Assembly: GCA_964058805.1 (NCBI GenBank)
Contig: CAXKVV010000473.1
Location: 1 to 35,272, forward strand
Direction: 5' to 3'
From: Schoenoplectus triqueter
Taxonomy: Eukaryota > Streptophyta > Magnoliopsida > Poales > Cyperaceae
Length of the DNA: 35,272 bases
The notes below the pieces were generated by a model. It made no database searches. It worked only from the letters and a program-made list of their open reading frames with translations, and was not told the origin of the DNA. The position numbers and the translations under genes were made by a program. Below are positions 22,402 through 31,007 of this stretch, piece after piece (the stretch's first letter is position 1; every line of letters starts with the position of its first letter).

Positions 22402-22626
22402 TGCCACGTGGCAGCCTCTCATTGGGCCATGTCAGCAAGTGGGCCCCACCCTGGTATGAGTCACTGACAGGTGGGCCCCACCTCAGTGCCACGTGGCAGA
22501 CAGCCAGTGGGCCACCTCACCACCCTAGTGCCACATGGCATTACACCACAGGGCCACTTCACCCAACCCTATGCCATATGGCAGACAGCCAGGAGGCCAT
22601 CTCACCCAGCCCTGTGCCACATGGCA
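22402..22626 (+). repeat. Array of 12-bp palindromes (TGCCACGTGGCA type) at 42-43 bp steps
   Basis: TGCCACGTGGCA occurs at 22402-22413 and 22487-22498, TGCCACATGGCA at 22529-22540 and 22615-22626, and TGCCATATGGCA at 22572-22583. Starts are 85, 42, 43 and 43 bp apart, so the first gap holds one degenerate unit. The intervening text (GACAGCCAG, GGCCACCTCACC) is also repeated. TGCCACGTGGCA is the palindromic G-box bound by plant bZIP factors. Frames over the array are side effects of the repeat. Confidence 0.75.
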
Positions 22627-22859
22627 CCATACCATAAGGCCACCTCAGCATCAGTTAGTGAATAATCAGAGATAAAAGGAAGGTGATTAAACTAATGGGC
22701 CAATCATAACATGCCATGTCATATCAATTAACCCTAATCATGTACTAACCAGTCACTAACGATATCTATAAACCTAGACTCAGTAACCTTACATATGGGG
22801 CCCACTGTCAGGTTATGAACCTATGATGCATGAATAGATGGCAAGCCAAGTCCACACAG

Positions 22860-24200
22860 AAGCATTAACTAGAATTTAAATGAGAAAGAGAAAGGTGTAT
22901 GTACCTGGCGCCTGTGAACCCTTCCTCTGTGTTCTTCTTTTCCTTTGCTTTGGTGCACGAACACCGGACGCAGCTGAGCTTGTGGACGCTCCCTCCTCCC
23001 TCTCTCTCCTTCTCTTCTTCTTCCCGATGGCTGAAGCTGTCAATGGCGCCATCAATGGAGATCACACAAAGGGATAGACTTCAGATCAATTGCTCCTAGC
23101 CCTGGTTATCTAGTACAAAGGAGAGAAGGTGTATGGATTTAGATTTCAGAATGATGCAATATAAAGAGAGAAATAGCAAGAAGCAATACCTCGGGTCAAA
23201 ACTTTGAACTTGCCAATTGAAGCTTGGAACTTGCAATTGATGGCTGGGAGAGCTTCTAGGACCTCAGGCGATGGTGTTAGAGTGACAATTGAGAAGAGTT
23301 GAATGCTGGATGTAGGAGTTGCACCAATTCACAACTCGGCCTAGAAGTGAGTTGATCAAACACTGTGATGGAGCTTGCAAATTGACTAGGTAAGAGCACA
23401 AGGAGTTGCCTGACACTGAATTGATGATGATGAAGTCTTGAGACAGAAGAAACAAGCAAGGAACTGAGATGAAAGTTTGAAACTTGATTATGGCTTGTAA
23501 TGGAAGAGAAGATGTGAATTGAGATCAATTCTGTAAAATGGAGCTGAGGGAGCATGCTAGTAGCTTATATAAGCATAGTATGAGGTCTGGAAAGATCTAG
23601 AAGGGGCTAAAGAGGCTTGCAAGAGTATGGGAACCGAATAGTGGCAAATCAGCAAATAAAATGAAATTGTAACTGCCTCTAGGCAGTTACACATGAGCTG
23701 GGCAATAGAAACTCGGTTCAGTGAACCATAGGGCATACAAGGAAGCAGTTAGAGTGAAAAGCATAATGCACCATGTGCAATTGGATTGAGATGGTCAAAA
23801 TCGGTCAAACCAATGGATTTCTATATAAACCCTTAGCCAGTGGATAGAACAAAAGAACCAGAGGCATACACACGATCTTTGCAACCCCTGTGAGATCCCT
23901 GAGAAGCTTAGAGAGCAAGTGAGAAGCTAGAAGGCCAATTGATCTCAACAAGTGTTGAGAACTTGGCAAACAACCATCCCTTTCCACTATTATCAACTAA
24001 TTCAAGGAGATAGAACTACAGAGAAGAAAGATAGGTGAGTATGATTGATGAGAATTGAGAATTTGAGATGTAATTACATCTGTCTTCGATCAATTTCAGT
24101 AGAATTTGGTACTGTTATCAATTATTTGCAATTTTCTTTTGATTCTGCCGAATTTCTTTGAATTCTTTGATTAAATCATTTCTAACACTGTCGCCTTGCT
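22860..24200. other. Non-coding part of the 7-kb insertion with two TATA motifs
   Basis: TATATAA occurs at 23566-23572 and 23822-23828. A CT-rich patch lies at 22975-23030. Frames of 63-92 codons on both strands overlap one another and show no domains. TAACA then TGTCGCCTTGC at 24183-24199 weakly resembles an LTR end with a TGGCGCC-type primer site. Confidence 0.35.
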
Positions 24201-25199
24201 AGTTAAATGAATTCTTTGATAATTATTCACTTCTTTTCCGATTGATATGGGTGATTGGCGCTGGAGTTGCGATTATCAGAAAACCAGTCGAAGGCCAAGC
24301 TGCCTCCTGGTTCATTATTGCAACATTTGATTGATCGAAGGTCATTGACCTCTCAATCTTTATGTTTCTAAGCAATTGTTCCAAGATTTCAGCTTTAAAT
24401 CGATTAATTGATTTGAATTCTTGAAATCTGTCGCTACGATCCAAGCTGATGCAACAATTACACATTTGAATGCTATAATCAGTCAAATTAATTGCTTGGA
24501 TTAGTGTATACTGCATAAGCGATGAGCTGTATATCCTAAAGATCAAAGAAATCTGGACAATTGCTTAGAAATGTAATGGTTGGCATTGAATTCATAATCG
24601 GTACCGAATGGTACTATGATACACTTTGAATATAGGAAGTATAAATCGATTTGAGTGATCTTGATCATGCTAGAATGCATCAACATACATACACGACATG
24701 AATTGAGTGCTCAATTGATGGAAACAATAGCTAATTGTATTGAATTTGTGAAATCTGAAATTCGGTACCGAATGATATCAATTGGTTCTATTCGACACTA
24801 GTGTACTGCATGATTCACCGTATAGATCATAAATCGTGTAATATAGAAAGATTCTCCATGATGAGACGATGCTGGGGCAGTCGCCTGATCGGAATGAGGT
24901 GGCCCTAGTCGCCGGCGCCGCCGTTAGCGTGAATCTTGAAGGAATTGTTGACTGGAGAGTCAGATAATCGCAACGGCACGGATATTAAAGCAAGCGCGTG
25001 AATCTTGAAGAGGCTGAACGATTAAGATAAAGCGCTGTGTTAAATAAAGATATGAATATGAATCTGGGCCGTCCATCTAATACAACTCAATCTTGAAACA
25101 TATCCGGCGGCCCAAATGAGAATAAAATTATATGAAAGATGTGCACTAATCTTGGTATAGATCTGGCGGCCCAGATTAGGCCCAATAATTAAATAATAA
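24201..25199. other. Non-coding part of the 7-kb insertion
   Basis: The 107-codon minus frame at 24223-24546 has no recognised features. GC-richer text at 24870-25020 includes GTGAATCTTGAAG twice (about 24930 and 24998). Confidence 0.35.
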
Positions 25200-26400
25200 C
25201 AGAACATTAATTATATATAGTAAATAAATGATTTGAAAATGCTCCTGAACTCCAAATTAACTCAAATTTGTTTCTAAAATTTCCTTATTTTTCATACTAT
25301 TTTTCTATATGATAATATTCCAGTTTTAAAAATATAATCATGGTGAAACAATTTAAAAGCAAAAGACATTACATATATTGATATATTTGACCTAGCTTTG
25401 ACTTGTCATTTTAAATACTATAAAAATTCCAAAAATTCAAATAAAATCATGAATAATAATTAGATATATTTTTCTGATTTTTCAAGAGATTTTTCATGAA
25501 ATAGTAATGACAATAGTAATATGCAATAATAAATAATGAGATTAGTTCTATTCTTTGATAAATAAAAATAAATAATAATAGAGATTATGTTAATGTTTTC
25601 TATAAAAAGAATAATAAAGGTAAATAGCACAAAATATACAAAAATATATACAACCATGATAATAGATAGTAAATGCATTTTCTTCTATAATAAAGAATGA
25701 TAATATAGTTTTATAATAAAATGAATTGCATTTCTTTTGTTATTTCTAAACAAATATACAATAAAAATATTCTTGATAGATAAAATGCAATAAAAAAATA
25801 ATAGTAATAATAAAGAATATAATGGATTTCATTCTTTGTGGTTATTTCAAATAATGATGATAATAATAAAAATCTTATATTTTTCTATAGATAATAAATA
25901 GAAATAAATAAAAAAATAATATAATGAAAAACTATAATAAATAGGATAGAATATTAATAATGATTTCTTTTAGCTATTATAGATCTTGAAAATAAAAAAA
26001 TAATAATAAAAATAATATAGCTAATCATCTTTTTGATTTGTAAATAATTTCTATATAATGAATAATGTTTCAACATAATGAAATATAATAATAAAATTCT
26101 ATTACTTTGGCTATTATAGATACAAATAAAAATCATAGCCATTTTATTTTCTATTATTTTTGTAAGTGATTTTCTACAAAATAAATAGAGCTTAGAAATA
26201 ATAAAAATAAAATTTTACTATTTTAGCTATTATAAAAATCCCAAAAATATAAATAAAATTCTAGTTAATAGCTAACCCATTTTCTATTATTTTTTGTAAA
26301 TAATTTTCTACATAGATAAATAGAGTTTAAAAATAAAAAAAGAATAATAATAAATAAATTCATCTTTATAATAGGGATAATAATGGAAGATATTATGTAA
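25200..26400. other. AT-rich middle of the 7-kb insertion
   Basis: Dominated by AATAATAAA-type sequence. Recurrent CTATTATAGAT/AAAAAT-like pieces (about 25970, 26110, 26225) suggest old tandem units of roughly 120-140 bp. Minus frames are rich in Ile, Tyr and Phe from composition alone. Confidence 0.5.
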
Positions 26401-26499
26401 TAAGCTTTTACATTTTGGAGATGAACAAAAATGCTCACACAAGGAGTGTAGAGCCACATGAGGATGTTTGCACACATGATATAACATTTAGAACGATTA

Positions 26500-26872
26500 G
26501 TCAGGACAAGAACATCTTGACGAAGGATAAGCAAGATTGCAACGGCAACATGAGAAGATATGTCGAGACAAGAACATCTTGACGTAGAATGACTAAGGCT
26601 TTGATAGCAACATGAGGAGATATGTCAAGACAAGAACATCTTGACGCTTGATGAAGAATAACCAGAGCTGCGACATCAACATGGAGATATATGTCGACTC
26701 TGAGGAAGAAGAACATTACGATGTCCTAGAGAGGTGACATCTTAATGACTCATCACCATGAGCAAGTAACTCATGACTAAATACGCTCACATGAGGGGTG
26801 TAGGGCAACATAGCGATTTTGCACAAGTAATGCAACATGTAGAATGATTGGTCGAGACAAGAACATCTTGAT
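26500..26872 (+). repeat. Hairpin family A: GTCRRGA - CAAGAACA - TCTTGAY, four copies
   Basis: Copies at 26500-26521, 26562-26583, 26624-26645 and 26851-26872. The 8-base loop is identical in all four. The arm reads GTCAGGA, GTCGAGA, GTCAAGA and GTCGAGA, the other arm TCTTGAC (three copies) or TCTTGAT. Every departure from Watson-Crick pairing is G opposite T on the plus strand, which an RNA of this strand tolerates as G-U. Confidence 0.75.
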
Positions 26873-27005
26873 GCTCACTGAAGAATGACCAAAGCTGCGA
26901 CATCAACATGGAGAGATATGTCGACTTTGAAGAAGAAGAACATTATGATGTCCGAGAGAAAGTGACATCTTAATGACTCGGTGTCATGAACAAGTAATTC
27001 ATGAC
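26671..27005 (+). repeat. Hairpins B, C and D in two module copies
   Basis: B: CGACAT/ATGTCG at 26671-26696 and 26898-26923. C: GATGTC/GACATC at 26720-26741 and 26947-26969. D: CATGA/TCATG at 26757-26775, extended to GTCATGA/TCATGAC at 26983-27005. Loops differ between copies in length or sequence while the stems are kept. Confidence 0.65.
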
Positions 27006-27078
27006 CATTTGAACTAGTAAGACTGGACTCATCCGTCGATGAGTTTGTCTTCTGGTTCATCTCCCGAGATCGTGAGAT

Positions 27079-27670
27079 TGAATCGTTCTGTAGTAGATTC
27101 ATCCACAAAACAGTGAATGTGAACCGTTCTGTAGGTAGGTTCCTTCACTAACACATACCTCAACGTTAAGCTGGCTCAGCGCTTTAGGTTTGACATTGTG
27201 TGTAACTGTGTTTCCTAGGTTTATGAATCGGCTTAGTGCTTCGAATTCATGATCTAGAAGATCGGTGAGAAGAAACACGTGGGCCATACCCACCCTTCTC
27301 CTGATTCACCAACCTCAAAATCAACCGGCTCAGTGCTTCGAGTTGTATTTTGTGTGATTGGTTGTTGACTAGTTAAGATTGAACCGTTCTGTAGTAGGTT
27401 TATCTTCTAGATCAACGGAGGTCGAGTCGTTCTGTAGTAGACTCACCTCAAGCCCCTCTGAAGAGATTAACCTGGTCTGTAGTAAGGTTATATCTCGAGG
27501 TGGCATAGACTGAACCGATCTGTAGTAGGTTCGTCTTCTATAGGATTAAGTAGGTCGAGTCATTCTGTAGTAGACTCACCTCGAACCCCTTCGAAGAGAT
27601 TAATCTGATCTGTAGTAAGATTACCTCTTGAAGCGGTAAAGACTGAACCGATCTGTTTGTATGTTCGTCT
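27079..27670 (+). repeat. Hairpin family F: TCTGTAGTA loop on changing stems, nine copies
   Basis: Copies (inner stems): TGAATC/GATTCA 27079-27101; GAACC/GGTTC 27121-27142; TGAACC/GGTTTA 27380-27402; GAGTC/GACTC 27424-27444; TAACCT/AGGTTA 27468-27490; GAACC/GGTTC 27512-27532; GAGTC/GACTC 27557-27577; TAATCT/AGATTA 27601-27623; GAAC/GTTC 27645-27666 (loop decayed). The loop is GTTCTGTAGTA or a close variant, 11 bases in seven copies. Many have outer stems, e.g. AGAC/GTCT around 27507-27536 and GAGAT/ATCTC around 27463-27496. The last seven fall into a unit of about 134 bp. Confidence 0.8.
27161..27351 (+). repeat. Hairpin family E: GGCTYAGYGCTT loop on changing stems, three copies
   Basis: Copies: 27161-27198 (CAA, G and TTAAGC pairing with GTTTGA, C and TTG, two G-T pairs and one mismatch); 27223-27250 (ATGAAT/ATTCAT); 27317-27351 (AAAAT and CAAC pairing with GTTG and ATTTT, one bulge). 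The 16-base loop is CGGCTTAGTGCTTCGA or CGGCTCAGTGCTTCGA in the last two and diverged in the first. Confidence 0.7.
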
Positions 27671-27982
27671 TCCATGGACCCCTTTTGTGAACCCAGACGA
27701 CCACTTGACCATCTTTTAACTATATTATTTGCTTCTCTCTTTCAAAGATCCAGAGGTGCCTCGAGGTTAGTAGCCCAGGGTAATTAACGGTGGGGGCTTG
27801 CGCCCACCGGAATCTACAAGAACTCACAATCACTAAAAACCCCCTGAATGTGCATCCAAATATCTCTAAACGGCAGAATCAGCCGGCACCCAGCAGATGC
27901 ACGCTCAGGAGGGATCTCCGTGTCCTTCTTCCGCATCCCATCGCCCAGCGGCGGTGCGCGGCGCGCGAAAAAGGGTCGCACA
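27671..27982 (+). other. Right end of the 7-kb insertion
   Basis: GC-richer than its surroundings, with a CGGTGGG/CCCACCG hairpin at 27788-27809 and a GCGGCGGTGCGCGGCGCGCG run (27950-27967 region) just before the CA terminus. The 68- and 62-codon plus frames here overlap and cross the insertion edge, so they are not genes. Confidence 0.5.
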
Positions 27983-29570
27983 ACATGACAACATAATATG
28001 TGCTCATGGTATCTTATTTAAAGTAACAAAATTAAAATCCAAAGGAATTATGTTAGAAACCATTTTGAAAAGGCCTTTGACTTAGTCAATTGATAATTTT
28101 TTCTGGAACTACTACAGGCAAGAGGTTTTGAAATTTTTTTTTTAATTAATGACAAACCAAACCCTTATTTTAATTATAAGAAAGGTCTAGACATGAAGGC
28201 CCTCTCTCCCCTTTCCTTTTTAATTTAGTTGCTGATACACTTTTCAAAATTTTAAAAACCGCCCAACAAGAAAGTTATATTGAAGTTCCAGGCAATTTTA
28301 ATGGTCTTAACATAGCACCTCTACAATTTAGATGATTTACTAATTTTTCTTGAAACTGATTAGAGAATGAATACTGCTCTTCAACTGTTATTAATAGGTT
28401 TTACAAATATGCTAGGTTTAGAAATTAATTATTCAAAAAGTAAAGTAATTCCACTATATCTTACCCATAGCAAACAATTGAGGATGTAAGATAGAAACAT
28501 TACCCATTAAATACTTATGAATCACAATATATTACAAAAAAAAACAGAAATATAGATCGTGATTTTTAGTTAATAAAGTAACAAAGAAATTAAATACTTA
28601 GAAAGAGAAGTTACTTTCATTGTAAGGTAGATTAACTCTTATCAAATTAGTTTTAAGTGCAATGCTTATATGTTGGTTATAATTTTTAGGTTATCTGTTC
28701 CTGTTAGAAAAAAATAGATCGATTATATAGAAGATTTTTGCGGGTCACTCATAAGAAAAAAATCATATTTTTTGGTAGCTTGGAAAATCGTTTATAACAA
28801 TTATGAACAAGGAGGATTTGATATTATTAATCTTAAATTAATGAATAAAGTATTATTATGTATATGACTTTAGAGATATAATAAAGAATTAAAAAAGTAT
28901 GTCGAAAGAGATTATCTCACGAAGATATCGGTCTAGAAGAGTCAAAAATCATTTATCATCCTTTTGGAAAGAGATTTATAAAGAAAAAGAAATATTCAAT
29001 ATGTGCATCAATAAAAATTTAGGCAATGGAACCACTATATTATTATGGCAAGATAGATAGATCTTAGACTGTGCTTTACAATCTTACTTTCCACTGTTAT
29101 TTCATATGGCAATTGATAAAAAAGATCACTGTGGCAGAAATTATATGTTGCAATAGTTTTATCTTTTTTTTAATAGATCTCTTAATGATATTTTAAGTCA
29201 ATAATTAATGACACTTTATAACATTTTATTTAGGATTACTCTCAATACATCACCTGATTCATGTATATGGAGATGGTGCAATACTGGATTATTTAGTGTC
29301 CACTTTTATTACAATCGGTTAGTTTTTTTTTTTTGGTGGGGGGGGGGGCACTTCTCATATCAATCAATATGTTCAACACTTATACCCCTGAAAATATATA
29401 TATTTTTCTATAGTTAGTTAGACAAATAAAAATCATTACTAAAGATAATTTTGTTAAAAAAACGTTGGCAGGGAGACGCACAATGCATATTTTATAGTGA
29501 TATAAAAATATTAGACCATTTATTTATTCATTGTTTAATTGCAACATGTTTATGGTCATAGATAGCTAAT
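27983..29570 (+). pseudogene. LINE-1 ORF2 fragment: catalytic RT blocks and C-terminal zinc-finger region
   Basis: Continues the frame DNIICAHGIL (27988-28017), then FEKAFDLVNW-like (about 28058-28090, stop in place of Trp), PLSPFLFNLVADTLFKILK (about 28199-28258) and the catalytic box at 28326-28357, where a 2-base loss turns the expected FADD into a frameshift before DDLLIFLE. Later GGFDIINLKLMNKVLLC (28811-28860), WRWCNTGLFSV (29268-29300) and DHLFIHCLIATCLWS (29514-29558) match the C-terminal L1 region and its zf-RVT domain. The order is complete, but many frameshifts and stops remain. Confidence 0.85.
29323..29348 (+). repeat. Abutting T12 and G-rich homopolymer runs
   Basis: Twelve T residues are followed by a run of G interrupted once by T. 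It lies inside the LINE C-terminal region, where related elements are not known for such runs. It could be real slippage or an assembly or sequencing error. Confidence 0.6.
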
Positions 29571-29959
29571 TATAATAATTTTTATTTCTCTAGCAATACT
29601 TGGAAAGATTTATGGCATATTAATACATTTTTACCTTTTAAAAATAATAATTAATATATATGAAATACTAAGAGGAACCATTTTATGTGTTTTATGAAAA
29701 AAAAGAACATATTAATATTTTAAGGAGGAAACAATAAAAGTATTAGAACATTGGGGGCAGTATAATCAACTTAAGCACAGAATCAGATTAAAGGAAGCAC
29801 TTGCACATATAATATTCAGTTAATTATACTCTCTAGTATGAATTTTTTATTCATGCAAACTTTAGAGGAAACTTTAAGAAGGAATTAAGGACTTGTCTAG
29901 AGAAGGAATTGTTCAGTTAGTAATTGTAATCATGGATAATTAAAACTGCTAAGTAGTTA

Positions 29960-30521
29960 AGTGCTTTAAGTAGTAAGTAGTTAGCTTTTGGATTTTGATA
30001 TGCTTTTCTTAATTTTGCAGCCGGCATTGACCAATTTGTGATAATAAGGCAGTGCAAGTTGGGTTTGAAGAGAAGGTGGGAGAACTTTAAAAATTTGAGT
30101 ATTATGATGATGTAATTTATGAAAGAATTATGCAAACTCTATCCGTGTTATATTGCTTTGTTGAATATTAGCTTTAAATATCTATAATATCTCGGATTGT
30201 GGTATTAAAAATTAAACATGGTTTCGTAATGAAACATGTAATCCACTATTTTAAAAAAAGAATATCAAAAAACGTGTGCCAGTAACTGTTTAAATGAAAT
30301 AAAATAATCCTATCTTGTGAGTTGTTACAACTTTCTGGAAGGTGTATGAATTCAGATATTCAATTATCGACGAGATAAAAAAGGTTTCTATAACAAAGAC
30401 AAACACATAATGGTAAATGAACAACATATGGAGGTCAATAATGCATTATAGCTTCATACTATACACAATTTTGCAACGATAGAGGATGCCATGGCCCTCT
30501 TGTCTCCCCTATCTCCGTCTC
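29960..30521. other. Intergenic DNA, no gene seen
   Basis: The 72-codon minus frame at 29917-30135 spans the presumed LINE tail and shows no known features. Confidence 0.45.
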
Positions 30522-30715
30522 TGGTAATAAGGACCCGATTCATTATTTTATTGTCTCTCCGTCTTTTTTTTTAAAAATTATTTGTAAAATTTGCTCTGTT
30601 TTCTCAATTGCCTTTCCATCTCTACTCTATGTTTAATTACTCACTAATGTCTGTTCAGCAAAATCCATGATAGTAATTACTCGTTTTAAAAACATTTTTA
30701 TTTTTTGATTGGGAA
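30522..30715 (+). repeat. Dispersed duplicate, copy 2 (partner at 17605-17860)
   Basis: Same-orientation, gapped match to 17605-17860, sharing ATTTGTAAAA, TTTGCTCTGTTTT, CTCAATTGC and CTCTATGTT in order. It lies in the 3' flank of the WRKY gene and contains, on the minus strand, an AATAAA at about 30697-30702. Confidence 0.65.
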
Positions 30716-31007
30716 GGAGTAACCAATATTTTTTTGCCTTCAGACTTCAGTGAAAGAACTTGGCCTCAACTTAATATTTTGAAGGCCGTTAATTAATTGA
30801 AAAAAATTAAAACTGTTATTCAACATGGCTAATCGAAATAGTTATATATCACAAGGAAAAAAGGTAAATCCTGGGAAGGGTAGAAAAGGAAAAAAAAAAC
30901 ACATCATGCCTAAAAATTTCTTCTTCTAATCTAAGTATAAACAGGGCCTTCAATTTACGTGCAGCAGAATAGAAGGCCGATACTATGCAATATTAACCAT
31001 ACATACT
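30716..31007. other. 3' flank of the WRKY gene
   Basis: No AATAAA is seen on the minus strand within about 290 bp after the stop codon; the nearest is at about 30697-30702. The polyadenylation site cannot be placed. Confidence 0.4.

Larger units (their letters stand above)
26432..27670 (+). other. Dense array of about 20 small hairpins in several repeated families
   Basis: The region consists of two diverged copies of a larger module (about 26432-26780 and 26783-27006) followed by tandem units of about 134 bp (27380-27670, 2.3 copies). Nearly every segment contains a 5-10 bp stem. Families are defined by a constant loop: CAAGAACA (four copies), TCTGTAGTA core (nine copies), GGCTYAGYGCTT core (three copies), plus CGACAT/ATGTCG, GATGTC/GACATC and CATGA/TCATG pairs. 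In the second and third families the stems differ in sequence between copies but stay complementary. No open frame of interest is present. The function is unknown. Confidence 0.7.
20934..27982 (+). mobile_element. 7,049-bp TG...CA insertion with 5-bp duplication; non-coding, no LTR pair seen
   Basis: The insertion starts TGTTTACTC and ends GTCGCACA, and is flanked by ACATG at 20929-20933 and 27983-27987. Rejoining the flanks after removing one ACATG gives the LINE frame RNIHDNIICAH, matching the conserved L1 segment GRNIHDN, so both edges are exact. TG/CA termini with a 5-bp duplication are typical of LTR retrotransposons. However, I find no terminal direct repeats and no gag, protease, RT or integrase. 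A TAACA followed by TGTCGCCTTGC at 24183-24199 faintly recalls an LTR end plus primer binding site. The contents are short duplicated modules rich in hairpins (21127-21978, 26432-27670), a palindrome array (22402-22626) and an AT-rich middle (25200-26400). It may be a large non-autonomous LTR derivative or something undescribed. Confidence 0.75.
19300..29950 (+). mobile_element. Decayed LINE-1 element, split by two insertions
   Basis: Separate pieces of an L1-type ORF2 lie in order on the plus strand: the linker before the reverse transcriptase (19740-20050), RT blocks (20053-20123, 20665-20933, 27983-28440) and the C-terminal region with the zinc-finger-like RVT-associated domain (28800-29560). 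They are interrupted by a hAT element (20124-20664) and a 7-kb insertion (20934-27982). The endonuclease part is not recognisable, and both outer boundaries are approximate, since no poly(A) tail or target duplication was found. Multiple frameshifts and stops make it inactive. Confidence 0.8.

Noticed and set aside
22401..22665. Plus-strand His/Pro/Thr-rich frames
   Set aside because: They translate the 42-43 bp palindrome array.
22865..23099. Overlapping plus- and minus-strand frames with a signal-peptide-like LLFLCF segment
   Set aside because: Three frames overlap in CT-rich sequence inside the insertion, with no conserved motif.
24183..24199. LTR end plus primer binding site (TAACA then TGTCGCCTTGC)
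   Set aside because: It misses the TGG start and one base of the usual TGGCGCCGTTGCC site, and the sequence before it does not match the right end of the insertion. Noted only as a weak resemblance.
26432..27670. CRISPR-like or satellite interpretation of the repeat array
   Set aside because: Spacers are not uniform, repeats are hairpins with changing stems, and the context is a plant transposon; a plain satellite would not keep complementary changes.
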